Shown one piece after another: positions 28,747-37,491 of a stretch of DNA of 64,000 bases (positions are counted from its first letter, which is position 1; the number at the start of each line of letters is the position of its first letter). Made by a program: the position numbers and the translations under genes. The notes beneath the pieces are model-generated. The model was given only the letters and a program-made list of their open reading frames with translations, ran no database searches and was not told where the DNA came from. The DNA comes from Alphaproteobacteria bacterium HGW-Alphaproteobacteria-1 (GTDB taxonomy: Bacteria > Pseudomonadota > Alphaproteobacteria > Rhodobacterales > Rhodobacteraceae). The DNA lies in assembly GCA_002842985.1 (NCBI GenBank), contig PHEQ01000001.1:229976-293975 (forward strand), read 5' to 3'.

Positions 28747-29718
28747 ATGCTCTGGCGTGCAGTGCGTGAAGATCTGCCCGGCCCGAAATGGGCCGGGCTT
28801 TTCGCCGAATACTGGCCGCATTACCGGCGCTGGTGGCTCAAGGATGGCGACGGCGCGCGCCCGAAATACCTCGAAAGCCGCCGTGCCCTTGAACACCACA
28901 TGCCCGAGATCGTGCCGCTTTACGATACCTTGTGCGACCTCGCGGGCGGCGGCGATCAGGCGGCGCGCTTTCTCAGCTTCTATTGCCCGCCGCCTTATCT
29001 TTCGGGGTGCAGTCAGGCGATCTGGACCGGCGAAGAGCCGGTGCTGGTGCGCAATTACGATTACGACCCCAAGGCGTTCGACAGCCTGATCCTGAATACC
29101 TGCTGGCAGGGGCGGCGCGTGATGGGCACCTCGGACGGCCTTTGGGGGCTGGTTGACGGGATGAACGACGCAGGCCTTGCCATCTCGCTGACATTCGGCG
29201 GGCGGCGGGTTGTCGGCAACGGCTTTGGCGTGCCGCTGATCCTGCGCTATGTCTTGCAGACCTGCGAGACCGCCGAGGAGGCGGGCCGCGTGCTGGCCCG
29301 CGTGCCCACCCATATGAGCTACAACGTCACCGTGCTCGATGCCAAACGCAAATACCTGACCGCGATGATGGCCCCCGACCGGGCCGCGATCATCACCCAT
29401 GCCGCCGTCGCCACCAACCATCAGGAAAACATCGACTGGGTCAGCCACGCGCGCTTTACCGCCACGGTCGAGCGCGAGCGCTTTCTGCTGCACCGGCTCA
29501 CACTGCACCGTGACCCGGAAGACACCTTCATCAACGCCTTCCTGCGCCCGCCGCTCTATTCCACTGCCTTTTCCGTGGGGTTTGGCACGCTTTACACCGC
29601 CGTCTATCGCCCGCGCCTGCAACAGATGGAGATCCGCTGGCCGGGCACGGTCTGGCCGCACGCCATGGACGGGTTTCAGGAGGGCGGCCGCCGGGTGCAG
29701 ATCCCCGGTGCAGCGTAA
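28747..29718 (+). CDS. C45-family Ntn-hydrolase (acyl-CoA:6-APA acyltransferase-like)
   Basis: The 323-residue protein resembles peptidase family C45, whose members self-cleave to expose an N-terminal cysteine and then transfer or hydrolyse acyl groups on amines. The candidate nucleophile is C88 in LSGCSQAIW, followed by the family-like VLVRNYDYDP and later DGMNDAGLAISLTFGG. The Gly-Cys junction is where autoproteolysis would be expected. It begins 9 bp after the ATP-grasp gene with GGGAAA upstream, so it is the fourth enzyme of the operon. Whether it trims, transfers or degrades the amide made upstream cannot be read from sequence. Confidence 0.82.
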   Translation: MLWRAVREDLPGPKWAGLFAEYWPHYRRWWLKDGDGARPKYLESRRALEHHMPEIVPLYDTLCDLAGGGDQAARFLSFYCPPPYLSGCSQAIWTGEEPVLVRNYDYDPKAFDSLILNTCWQGRRVMGTSDGLWGLVDGMNDAGLAISLTFGGRRVVGNGFGVPLILRYVLQTCETAEEAGRVLARVPTHMSYNVTVLDAKRKYLTAMMAPDRAAIITHAAVATNHQENIDWVSHARFTATVERERFLLHRLTLHRDPEDTFINAFLRPPLYSTAFSVGFGTLYTAVYRPRLQQMEIRWPGTVWPHAMDGFQEGGRRVQIPGAA

Positions 29719-29841
29719 AACGGCGCGCTGCCTGCGCCCGTTGTCCCGATCGACAGCAAAACGTGACTGCCGGAAAACTTGCCTTTCGCGCGCGGTCTTG
29801 CGACAACCATGTCAGCAACAATTGCACAAGGCCCGCCCCGG

Positions 29842-31314
29842 ATGCGTTTCGCTCTGATTGCCCTTGTTGTGCTGACCTCCGCCGCATGGGCCGAGCCGCG
29901 CGGCACGTTCCGGCATGCCCATAACGTGGGCTTCGGCGCGCAATCGAGCCTTGATCCCGCCTCCAAGGGCCGCGTCCTCCAGATCATCGAGAAGATCCAG
30001 AGCCGCCTTGTGCGCCCCGGTCGAGGCGGCACCCCGGAGCCGGATCTGTCAACCCGCTGGTTTCCCAATGAAGACGGCACGGTCTGGACATTCCAGATCC
30101 GCGAGGGCGTGCGCTTTCACGATGGCCGCCCGCTGCGCGCCGAGGACGTGGTCTATTCCATCGCCCGCGTGATCGACCCCGATTACGGCAGTCCCGCCCG
30201 CGCCGCCGTCAAGATGATCGAGAGTGTCGAGGCCACCGGCCCGCTCACCGTGCGCATGACGCTGTCCTCCACTTTTGCCGATTTTCCCCTGCAACTCATG
30301 GATCCGCGCCTGCGCATCATCCCCGAAGGATCAGGCGACACGGTCGATCAGACAGGGATCGGCACCGGGCCTTTCAAAGTCAAGAAGTTCGACCCCGACG
30401 GCATCACCGTCCTCGCCGCCAACGAGGACTACTGGGAAGGCGCGCCACGGCTTGCGCGGATCGAGGTGATCGGTGTGCCGGACGCGCAGGCGCGGCTTCA
30501 GGCGTTTCTGTCCGGTCAGCTTGACATGGAGCGCGGGATCGCGCCGGTGCTGCGCCGTGCGCTCGACAAATCCCTGCGCTATCAACTTCTGGAAATCCCG
30601 ACCGGCAACTGGATGGGGCTGAGTTTCCGCAATGACGTGGCCCCGTTCGACGATGTGCGCGTGCGCCGCGCGCTGCGTCTGGTGGTGGACCGTGAAGAGA
30701 TGCTGCAACTGGCGCTCGACGGCGGCGGGGTGATCTCCTGCGACACGCCGGTGGCCCCCAACGACCAGTATCGCGCCGAGATGGACTGCGCACGCGATCT
30801 TGAGCGCGCCCGCGCGCTTCTGGCCGAGGCGGGCCATCCGGACGGGCTCGATGTGAAGATTTACGTCTCCTCGCTCGATCAAAGCTGGCCTGTGATCGGT
30901 GTCGCCTTTCAGGAACAGGCTGCCCCTGCGGGCATCCGGGTAGAGCTGGTGAATGCCGCCGCCGATGGCTACTGGTCGAATGTCTGGATGAAAAAGGACG
31001 CCTTCGCCACCTCCTGGGGGGAACGCCCCGCGGATCAGGTCCTGAACGAGGCGTTCCATTCCGAGGCCAAGTGGAACGAAAGCCATTTCAACAATCCTAA
31101 ATTCGACCGGATGCTTGCCGAGGCGCGCGCCGAGCTTGATTTCGACAGGCGGCGAGAGCTTTACCACAAGGCGCAATACTACCTGACAGAGACCTCGGGC
31201 ACGCTCATCCCCTTTCACGTGACACAGCTTGTGGTGCTCTCCAAACGGGTCACGCATTTCGATCCGGTTCCCAATGACGCGCTGCGCTGGCATCTCGTGG
31301 CGGTGATGGATTGA
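29842..31314 (+). CDS. ABC transporter periplasmic substrate-binding protein (peptide/opine type, SBP_bac_5)
   Basis: The 490-residue protein has a signal peptide (MRFALIALVVLTSAAWA). It follows the family-5 solute-binding pattern: SSLDPASKG, LSTRWFPNEDGTVWTFQIREGVRFHDG (start of the canonical block), GTGPFKVKKF, RRALRLVVDREEM and a terminal FDPVPNDALRWHL. Such proteins bind oligopeptides, nickel, opines or similar ligands for ABC importers. No permease or ATPase gene is adjacent, so it is either an orphan receptor or serves a transporter encoded elsewhere. The ATG at 29842 was chosen because the signal peptide begins there. It follows the C45 gene by 123 bp. Confidence 0.9.
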   Translation: MRFALIALVVLTSAAWAEPRGTFRHAHNVGFGAQSSLDPASKGRVLQIIEKIQSRLVRPGRGGTPEPDLSTRWFPNEDGTVWTFQIREGVRFHDGRPLRAEDVVYSIARVIDPDYGSPARAAVKMIESVEATGPLTVRMTLSSTFADFPLQLMDPRLRIIPEGSGDTVDQTGIGTGPFKVKKFDPDGITVLAANEDYWEGAPRLARIEVIGVPDAQARLQAFLSGQLDMERGIAPVLRRALDKSLRYQLLEIPTGNWMGLSFRNDVAPFDDVRVRRALRLVVDREEMLQLALDGGGVISCDTPVAPNDQYRAEMDCARDLERARALLAEAGHPDGLDVKIYVSSLDQSWPVIGVAFQEQAAPAGIRVELVNAAADGYWSNVWMKKDAFATSWGERPADQVLNEAFHSEAKWNESHFNNPKFDRMLAEARAELDFDRRRELYHKAQYYLTETSGTLIPFHVTQLVVLSKRVTHFDPVPNDALRWHLVAVMD

Positions 31315-31378
31315 GGGGCCTTGCCGCGACTGCGGCGCGCGCCTAGGCTCTTCTGATCGGCCAGAAGGACCCCCCGAG

Positions 31379-32431
31379 ATGCGCGCTGCCCTGCTCACCC
31401 GTTACGACACCCCCGTAGAGATCACCCAAGTGCCCGATCCCGAATGTCCGCGCGATGGCGCGATCATCGCGGTGCGCGCCTGCGGTGTGTGCCGCTCGGA
31501 TCACCACGCCTGGAAAGGGGCCGATCCGGATGTGGTTTTGCCGCATGTGATGGGGCACGAATTCGCGGGCGAGGTGATCGAGACCGGGCCGGAATGCCAC
31601 GCCTTCCGGGTGGGTGACCGGGTGACCGCGCCCTTCATCCTCGGCTGTGGCACCTGCCCCGATTGCCGCGCGGGCGAGCCGACGATCTGCGACCATCAGC
31701 AGGTCATCGGCTTCAGCCAGTGGGGCGCCTTCGCCGAACGCCTCGCCATTCCGCGCGCCGACTTCAACCTCGTGCGCCTGCCAGAGGGGATGGAGTATGC
31801 CGTGGCCGCCGGGATGGGCTGTCGCGTCACGACCTCGTTTCGCGCCGTGGTGGACCGCGCGCAGATCCGGCCCGGCGAATGGCTGGCGGTGCATGGCTGC
31901 GGCGGTGTGGGTCTCTCGGCGATCCTCATCGGCGCAGCACTCGGCGCGCGCATTCTCGCGGTGGATGTCACGCCCGAGGCCCTCGCAATCGCGCGCGACC
32001 TCGGGGCCACCGCGACGCTGGATGCAAACAGCGCGGGCGATGTGGGCGCGGCGGTGCGCGATCTCACGCACGGCGGCGCGCATGTCTCGCTCGACGCGCT
32101 CGGGATCACGGCAACCTTTCACAACTCTCTGAAAAGCCTGCGAAAGATGGGTCGCCATGTGCAGATCGGAATGCCGCTCGGGGCCCACACCACCCCTGAT
32201 CTGCCGCTGCTCGATCTGGTCTATTCCCGCCAGATCACGCTGCACGGCACGCGCGGTATCGGGGCGCACCGCTTTGCCGCACTTTTCGACATGATCGCGG
32301 CAGGGCGGCTCGATCCGGCGCGGCTCATCACCCGGCGGATCGGGCTTTCGGGTCTGGGCGCGGCGCTCGCGGCGATGGACGGCTATGGCGGCGGCGCGGG
32401 GGTGACGGTGGTTGACGACATGGCGGCCTGA
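31379..32431 (+). CDS. zinc-dependent alcohol dehydrogenase family protein
   Basis: A 350-residue medium-chain dehydrogenase/reductase. The catalytic zinc site is C38 in CGVCRSDHH with H60-E61 in MGHEFAGEV. The structural zinc site has four cysteines, C90, C93, C96 and C104 (GCGTCPDCRAGEPTIC). The NAD-binding Rossmann motif is HGCGGVGLSAILIG. Members oxidise alcohols or reduce aldehydes. It lies 64 bp after the binding-protein gene and could process an aldehyde or alcohol from the same pathway, though it may be an independent gene. Confidence 0.92.
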   Translation: MRAALLTRYDTPVEITQVPDPECPRDGAIIAVRACGVCRSDHHAWKGADPDVVLPHVMGHEFAGEVIETGPECHAFRVGDRVTAPFILGCGTCPDCRAGEPTICDHQQVIGFSQWGAFAERLAIPRADFNLVRLPEGMEYAVAAGMGCRVTTSFRAVVDRAQIRPGEWLAVHGCGGVGLSAILIGAALGARILAVDVTPEALAIARDLGATATLDANSAGDVGAAVRDLTHGGAHVSLDALGITATFHNSLKSLRKMGRHVQIGMPLGAHTTPDLPLLDLVYSRQITLHGTRGIGAHRFAALFDMIAAGRLDPARLITRRIGLSGLGAALAAMDGYGGGAGVTVVDDMAA

Positions 32432-32503
32432 GCCTGCCGCATTTTCGCCACATTCCCGACAATTCACCGACGCAATGAGATGCTTTCCTGAAAGGATAAA
32501 CAA

Positions 32504-32534
32504 AGGCAGGAGCACCTGTTGGGCGGCCCTGCCT
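32504..32534 (-). terminator. possible hairpin terminator or mRNA hairpin
   Basis: A 7-bp perfect inverted repeat (AGGCAGG at 32504-32510 and CCTGCCT at 32528-32534). On the minus strand the stem is followed by TTGTTTATCC, a poor T-tract. On the plus strand it is followed by CAAAAAAGG and lies just before the small ORF at 32553. It could be a backup terminator for ndk or a leader hairpin. Confidence 0.3.
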
Positions 32535-32552
32535 CAAAAAAGGAAGAGGCAG

Positions 32553-32660
32553 ATGCTACAGGCAACACCCCCAAAGGGCGGGAAACCCGCTCCCTCTCCG
32601 GGCACGGGCAAACCGAAACCCACCCCCACCCCGACATTTCGCGACTATGCAAGCATATGA
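32553..32660 (+). CDS. candidate 35-residue proline-rich small protein
   Basis: A short frame with a good ribosome-binding site (AAGAGG five bases before the ATG). It encodes 35 residues in which 11 are proline and 6 lysine, with a PKPTPTPT run and an aromatic end FRDYASI. There is no signal peptide or membrane segment. It lies in an otherwise empty 285-bp gap between the alcohol dehydrogenase and ndk, directly after a hairpin and just before the ndk terminator. Such compositions can be chance, but the ribosome site and the low-complexity, charged design favour a real small gene. Confidence 0.4.
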   Translation: MLQATPPKGGKPAPSPGTGKPKPTPTPTFRDYASI

Positions 32661-32665
32661 CATGA

Positions 32666-32698
32666 AAAAGGCCGAAAACCAAAGGGTTGCGGCCTTTT
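32666..32698 (-). terminator. bidirectional rho-independent terminator downstream of ndk
   Basis: A perfect 9-bp stem, AAAAGGCCG at 32666-32674 with CGGCCTTTT at 32690-32698, and a 15-nt loop. On each strand the stem ends in a T run, so it can stop transcription from ndk (minus) and from the plus-strand small ORF. It starts 19 bp beyond the ndk stop. Confidence 0.85.
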
Positions 32699-32716
32699 CC
32701 TGATGTTTCTTTCAGG

Positions 32717-33139
32717 TCAGCCGACCAGTTCGAGACCCGAGAAGAAATAGGCGATCTCGACGGCGGCCGTCTCGGTCGCGTCCGAGCCGTGGACCGAGTT
32801 TTCACCGACGCTCTCGGCGAATTCCGCGCGGATCGTGCCCGGCGCGGCATCGGCGGGGTTTGTGGCCCCCATCACTTCGCGGTTCTTGGCCACGGCGCCC
32901 TCGCCCTCGAGCACCTGCACCACGACCGGGGCCGAGGCCATGAATTCGCACAACTCGTCGTAGAACGGGCGCGCTGCGTGCACGGCATAGAAAACACCGG
33001 CCTGCGCCTTGGTCAGGTGGATGCGCTTTTGCGCGACGATCCGCAGCCCGGCCTCTTCGAACTTGGCATTGATCTTGCCAGTGAGGTTGCGCCGGGTGGC
33101 GTCGGGTTTGATAATGCTCAGCGTGCGTTCCACAGCCAT
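32717..33139 (-). CDS. ndk: nucleoside diphosphate kinase
   Basis: Ndk transfers the gamma phosphate between nucleoside triphosphates and diphosphates through a phosphohistidine. The 140-residue protein has the phosphorylated H117 in [10 protein letters not shown], the N-terminal [13 protein letters not shown] and the [14 protein letters not shown] loop. The ATG at 33139 fits the family length; the upstream frame extension to 33295 is not conserved-looking. It is monocistronic with its own terminator. Confidence 0.97.
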   Translation of the reverse strand: MAVERTLSIIKPDATRRNLTGKINAKFEEAGLRIVAQKRIHLTKAQAGVFYAVHAARPFYDELCEFMASAPVVVQVLEGEGAVAKNREVMGATNPADAAPGTIRAEFAESVGENSVHGSDATETAAVEIAYFFSGLELVG

Positions 33140-33272
33140 TTCAGCCTCTTTTGTCAGGGTTTGCGCCGCACGGGCCCGGCCCGTGCGATCGGATCGCGGC
33201 CCCGATAGCATGGGGGCCGCGTCATGAAAAGCGGCGATTGACGGGGGCGGCGCATTGCGGCATCCCCTCCTC

Positions 33273-35117
33273 ATGTTACGCATCGACGACATCACCTATG
33301 CCATTGCCGGAAAGCGCCTTCTAGAAGGGGCGTCGGCCACGATTCCCGAGGGCCACAAGGTGGGCATTGTCGGCCGCAACGGCACCGGCAAGACCACGCT
33401 CTTTCGGCTGATCCGGGGCGAGTTGGCGCTCGAAGGGGGCAGCATCAGCCTGCCACAGCGTGCGCGCATCGGCGGCGTGGCGCAAGAAGTGCCCGGAAAT
33501 GCCGTGTCGCTCCTCGACACCGTGTTGAGCTTCGACTCCGAACGCACCGAATTACTTGAAAAATCCTCGTCAGAGACCGATGGCGCACGAATCGCTGAAA
33601 TCCAGACCCGGCTGGCCGATATCGACGCATGGTCCGCCGAGGCACGGGCAAGCGCGATCCTCAAGGGGCTGGGGTTCACCTATGAGGAACAGGCCATGCC
33701 CTGTTCGGCCTTTTCGGGCGGCTGGCGGATGCGGGTCGCGCTGGCGGGCGTGCTCTTTGCCGCGCCGGACCTGCTGTTGCTCGACGAGCCGACCAACTAT
33801 CTCGATCTCGAGGGCGCGCTCTGGCTGGAAACCTATCTTGCACGCTATCCGCACACCGTGCTGATCATCAGCCATGATCGCGGCCTGCTCAACCGCGCTG
33901 TCGGTGCGATCCTGCATCTCGAGGACCGAAAACTCACGCTTTATCAAGGGGGTTACGACAAGTTCGCCGAGACCCGCGCGGCGCGACTGATGGCGGCGCA
34001 ATCGGAGGCCAAGAAGCAGGAGGCGCGGCGCGCACATCTGCAATCCTACGTGGATCGCTTCCGCTACAAGGCAGACAAGGCGCGGCAGGCTCAGGCGCGG
34101 ATCAAGGCGCTGGCCCGGATGCAGCCCATTTCCGCCCCGCAGGAGGCGGCCTTGCGGCGCTTCACCTTCCCCACGCCCGAGGAGTTGTCGCCGCCGATCC
34201 TGCGGCTGGAAGGGGCATCGGTCGGCTATGACGGGGCGGCGGTGCTGAGCCGCCTTGATCTGCGGATAGATCAGGACGACCGGATCGCGCTTCTGGGCCG
34301 AAACGGTGAGGGAAAATCGACACTTTCCAAGCTGTTGGCGGGCAAACTTCAGGTCATTGAGGGCCGCGTTCACAAGGCCGCCAAGCTGCGTGTCGGCTAT
34401 TTCGCGCAGCATCAGGTGGACGAGTTGCACCTTGACGAGACGCCGCTCGACCATATCCGCCGCCTGCGCCCGACCGAGACGCCCGCCAAGCTGCGCGCGC
34501 GGCTCGCAGGATTCGGCATCGGGCCGGAACAGGCTGAAACCATTGTGCAAAACCTTTCTGGCGGGCAAAAGGCGCGGCTGTCGCTGATGCTGGCCACGGT
34601 GGACGCGCCGCATATGCTCATCCTCGACGAGCCCACGAACCACCTTGATATCGAAAGCCGCGAGGCGCTGGTCGAGGCGCTGACGGCCTATTCCGGCGCG
34701 ATCATCCTTGTCAGCCACGACATGCACCTTCTGGGGCTGGTGGCCGATCGGCTCTGGCTGGTGAATGGCGGGCGCGTGGCCCCGTTCGAGGGCGATCTTG
34801 AAGGGTATCGCGCGATGCTTCTGGGCGGTCAGGACAGCGACAAGCCCGCACCGTCCAAGACCGCCAAGCCCAAGAAACCGTCGAGAGAGGCGCTTCTGAA
34901 GCTGCGGCAGGACGTGAAGAAATGCGAGGAACGCATTGAAAAGCTTCATGTCATGGAAAAGAAGGTCGCCGACAAGCTGGCCGATCCGGCACTTTATGAC
35001 GACATTCACGGCGTGACCGAGTGGCAGAAGAAATATGCCGAAATAGAGAACGGGCTGGCGCTGGCCGAGCAACTCTGGCTCGAGGCGCAGGAACGGCTGG
35101 AGGCGGCGGAGCGCTAG
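33273..35117 (+). CDS. ABC-F family ATPase (Uup/YheS-like)
   Basis: The 614-residue soluble protein has two ABC domains and no membrane segments. Walker A motifs are GRNGTGKTT (near residue 36) and GRNGEGKST; signatures are [12 protein letters not shown] and [11 protein letters not shown]; Walker B segments are [12 protein letters not shown] and [13 protein letters not shown] lysine/alanine-rich linker and a C-terminal coiled coil ([17 protein letters not shown]) complete the ABC-F layout. Members act on ribosomes or in DNA-related stress tolerance rather than transport. The ATG at 33273 is chosen over a TTG at 33255. Confidence 0.94.
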   Translation: MLRIDDITYAIAGKRLLEGASATIPEGHKVGIVGRNGTGKTTLFRLIRGELALEGGSISLPQRARIGGVAQEVPGNAVSLLDTVLSFDSERTELLEKSSSETDGARIAEIQTRLADIDAWSAEARASAILKGLGFTYEEQAMPCSAFSGGWRMRVALAGVLFAAPDLLLLDEPTNYLDLEGALWLETYLARYPHTVLIISHDRGLLNRAVGAILHLEDRKLTLYQGGYDKFAETRAARLMAAQSEAKKQEARRAHLQSYVDRFRYKADKARQAQARIKALARMQPISAPQEAALRRFTFPTPEELSPPILRLEGASVGYDGAAVLSRLDLRIDQDDRIALLGRNGEGKSTLSKLLAGKLQVIEGRVHKAAKLRVGYFAQHQVDELHLDETPLDHIRRLRPTETPAKLRARLAGFGIGPEQAETIVQNLSGGQKARLSLMLATVDAPHMLILDEPTNHLDIESREALVEALTAYSGAIILVSHDMHLLGLVADRLWLVNGGRVAPFEGDLEGYRAMLLGGQDSDKPAPSKTAKPKKPSREALLKLRQDVKKCEERIEKLHVMEKKVADKLADPALYDDIHGVTEWQKKYAEIENGLALAEQLWLEAQERLEAAER

Positions 35118-35119
35118 TA

Positions 35120-35195
35120 TGATCCCGGCCTCGAGCGACGGTGCGATGTCTGGCACCCACTCTTTGTGCCAAGCCCGTCTCTATGGCCGGGATCA
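35120..35195. repeat. nested inverted repeats between convergent genes
   Basis: An 11-bp perfect inverted repeat (TGATCCCGGCC at 35120-35130, GGCCGGGATCA at 35185-35195) encloses a second one (TGGCAC at 35151-35156, GTGCCA at 35166-35171). The outer right arm contains the stop codon of the small membrane protein. There is no T-tract, so it is either a structured 3' end shared by two convergent transcripts or a mobile palindromic unit. Confidence 0.55.
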
Positions 35196-35432
35196 CTCCT
35201 CTTTGGATGATGTCCGGATCCTGTAGATCACCCAGCAGAATACACCGGCAAACAGGCCCAGAACGCCCCAGGTGATCCCGTTGGCAATGGCAAAGCGAAC
35301 GGTTTCACCGAATGTCACGCCATCCGCGAACAGATTGACGAGGATGTAGATCAAAGGAGCGGCAAAGAGCCCAAAGCCCGCACCACCGGCGGCCCCAAGG
35401 AGCGCCCACGTCATATAGGAATTCGTCGTCAT
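35193..35432 (-). CDS. small membrane protein of unknown function
   Basis: A 79-residue protein with two hydrophobic helices (about 8-33, with glycine-rich ALLGAAGGAGFGLFAAP, and 47-70) and a short basic/acidic tail RIRTSSKEE. The ATG at 35432 has AGGAT upstream; an in-frame ATG at 35462 is possible. No family was recognised. It stands alone, convergent with the ABC-F gene. Upstream, 35433-35678 holds no convincing gene. Confidence 0.6.
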   Translation of the reverse strand: MTTNSYMTWALLGAAGGAGFGLFAAPLIYILVNLFADGVTFGETVRFAIANGITWGVLGLFAGVFCWVIYRIRTSSKEE

Positions 35433-35678
35433 GATCCTGTCCTGCCTATGAGTTTCGTTCATTATGCAAAGCTTTTCTTGCGGCCATCGGGGGCTTTGCT
35501 GCCACCTGATGCCATCGCAAGCGACGCAAACATGAGCAGCCGAGAAGTGCCCGGACCGACACTTCCTGAGACGTAGCGACCACCGAACAGAAGTCATCAG
35601 ATCGCGGAAACTTTTTGTCGCCTGTCAACACATCGCACGCCATGGCGCGCCGCGCAAAACCGCGATAGGCTACACGCC

Positions 35679-36305
35679 ATGGACACCGCCTTTCTCATCA
35701 CCGCCTTTGTCACGCTTTTCGTGATCATTGATCCGATCGGCATGACGCCGCTTTTCGTGGCGCTGACCCAAGGCATGAGTACGGCACAGCGGCGGGCCAT
35801 TGCCATTCGCGCCTGTGTCACATCGGCGCTTTTGCTGATCCTCTTTGCCGCGCTCGGTGAGGCGGTTCTGGGGTTCGTCGGCATTTCCATGCCCGCCTTT
35901 CGCATTGCCGGGGGAATGCTGCTGTTTCTGACCGCGCTCGACATGCTGTTCGAACGGCGCAGCCAGCGGCGCAAGGGACAGGCCGATGCCGCCGAGGAGG
36001 ATGAGGGCGACGATCCGTCGATCTTTCCCATTGCCATTCCGCTGATTGCCGGACCCGGCTCCATCGCCACGGTGATCCTGCTTGCGGGACAGAAGCCGGG
36101 GACCGAAGGGCTGATCTATGTCATCGGCGTTATGCTGTCGGTTATCGTGCTGGTGTTCGGGATGTTTCTCATGGGCAGCCTGCTTGAACGTGCGCTTGGC
36201 CGCGTGGGCATCAACGTGGTGACGCGGCTTCTGGGGATGCTTCTGGCGGCGCTGGCGGTGCAATTCGTGCTCGACGGGTTGCGCGGCTTTGGCCTGACAG
36301 GCTGA
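35679..36305 (+). CDS. MarC family integral membrane protein
   Basis: A 208-residue protein with six hydrophobic segments, starting with the MarC-type FLITAFVTLFVIIDPIGMTP and containing FRIAGGMLLFLTALDML and PIAIPLIAGPGSIATVI. MarC proteins were once linked to multiple antibiotic resistance, but their transport role is unproven. A charged loop (QRRKGQADAAEEDEGDD) divides the two halves. Three membrane-related genes follow on the same strand with short gaps. Confidence 0.92.
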   Translation: MDTAFLITAFVTLFVIIDPIGMTPLFVALTQGMSTAQRRAIAIRACVTSALLLILFAALGEAVLGFVGISMPAFRIAGGMLLFLTALDMLFERRSQRRKGQADAAEEDEGDDPSIFPIAIPLIAGPGSIATVILLAGQKPGTEGLIYVIGVMLSVIVLVFGMFLMGSLLERALGRVGINVVTRLLGMLLAALAVQFVLDGLRGFGLTG

Positions 36306-36322
36306 GCGCCTATATCACGGGC

Positions 36323-36901
36323 ATGGAGCAGCTCGACACAACCCGCCTTGTCTATCTGGTGATCCTGGGCTCGGCCATCGGTCTGTGGTTCTTCGTGCAA
36401 AGCCGCGAGTCTCTCGGGAAACTGGCGCAATATGCCGCGATCTGGGGGCTGATCTTTCTGGGCGCGGTCGCCGTGGTGGGCCTCTGGGGCGATATCCGCC
36501 AGACGGTGCAGCCACGCCAGAGCGTGATGGCCGAGGGCCGGATAGAGCTGCCGCGCGCGCCGGACGGGCATTATTACCTTACGGCAGAGGTCAATGGCGT
36601 GCCCCTGCACTTTGTCGTCGATACCGGCGCGAGCCAGATCGTGCTGAGCCAGCAGGACGCAGGCCGGGCAGGCATCGACACCGCGAGCCTTGTCTATACG
36701 GGCCGCGCCGTCACCGCCAATGGCACGGTGCGCACGGCGCCGGTGCGGCTCGACCGGGTCGAGGTGGGGCCGATCCGTGACACGAATGTGCGCGCGGTGG
36801 TCAATGGCGGCGAGATGGCGGGGTCATTGCTTGGCATGGCGTATCTGCAACGCTTCTCTCGGGTCGAGATCACCGGTGGCAAGCTGGTGCTTGAGCGGTA
36901 G
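36323..36901 (+). CDS. retropepsin-like aspartic protease (TIGR02281 type)
   Basis: The 192-residue protein has two N-terminal membrane segments (about 9-28 and 38-56) and a periplasmic retroviral-type protease domain. The single catalytic motif FVVDTGASQIVLS (aspartate near residue 98) and the later GGEMAGSLLGMAYLQRF match the clan AA TIGR02281 family, which is expected to dimerise. The substrate is unknown. It starts 17 bp after marC. Confidence 0.9.
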   Translation: MEQLDTTRLVYLVILGSAIGLWFFVQSRESLGKLAQYAAIWGLIFLGAVAVVGLWGDIRQTVQPRQSVMAEGRIELPRAPDGHYYLTAEVNGVPLHFVVDTGASQIVLSQQDAGRAGIDTASLVYTGRAVTANGTVRTAPVRLDRVEVGPIRDTNVRAVVNGGEMAGSLLGMAYLQRFSRVEITGGKLVLER

Positions 36902-36955
36902 GAATTTCAGCAAAGCCCCCTTGCAAATCGCCCCCCCACCCCCAAGCTAAGCCTC

Positions 36956-37408
36956 ATGACCATGCAAGACATCTGGCATCTGCCCGACCCCGAGACGCAG
37001 CCCGAGTTCTACGCCGATGTGCCGGCAAAGCGGCTCGTTGCGTTTGTCGCGGATACGGTGGTGATCCTCGGGCTCAGCCTTCTGATCGTGCCGTTCACGG
37101 CCTTCACGGGTCTTTTCTTCTTTCCCGTTCTGATGGCGGTGGTGGGGTTCGCTTACCGGGTCGTGACCATCGCACACGGTTCGGCCACCTGGGGGATGCG
37201 CCTCGTGGCGATCGAATTTCGCGCGCGCGACGGGGGGCGGTTCGATCTCGGACTTGCCTTTGCCCATACGCTCGGTCTGGCGATTTCCTTTGGCCTGCCG
37301 CTGTTGCAGCTCGTCTCCATCGTGCTGATGCTGACACAGCCACGCCGTCAGGGGCTGAGCGACATGGTGCTCGGCACCGTCGCGGTGAACCGGCGTGCGG
37401 CGATGTGA
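36956..37408 (+). CDS. RDD family membrane protein
   Basis: A 150-residue protein with three to four membrane segments. The RDD motif region reads AKRLVAFVADTVVILG (R and D retained), followed by ATWGMRLVAIEFRARDG, which is the usual second conserved block, and a QGLSDMVLGTVAVNR end. The family has been linked to ion transport, without a settled role. It sits in a run of small envelope genes. Confidence 0.9.
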   Translation: MTMQDIWHLPDPETQPEFYADVPAKRLVAFVADTVVILGLSLLIVPFTAFTGLFFFPVLMAVVGFAYRVVTIAHGSATWGMRLVAIEFRARDGGRFDLGLAFAHTLGLAISFGLPLLQLVSIVLMLTQPRRQGLSDMVLGTVAVNRRAAM

Positions 37409-37491
37409 CAAGGTCGTGACAAGGCTCTTGGCGACACGGAAATGTGTTGTTATCGTCCCGGTGAGTCTGCCGGGATACCTTGGGATACTTC

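Noticed and set aside
27019..29661. 880-residue open frame on the minus strand across the decarboxylase, ATP-grasp and C45 genes
   Set aside because: It spans three well-supported plus-strand genes with clear motifs; its translation has no family features.
32412..32660. 82-residue reading of the small-ORF frame
   Set aside because: The longer reading runs back into the alcohol dehydrogenase gene; only the start at 32553 has a ribosome-binding site.
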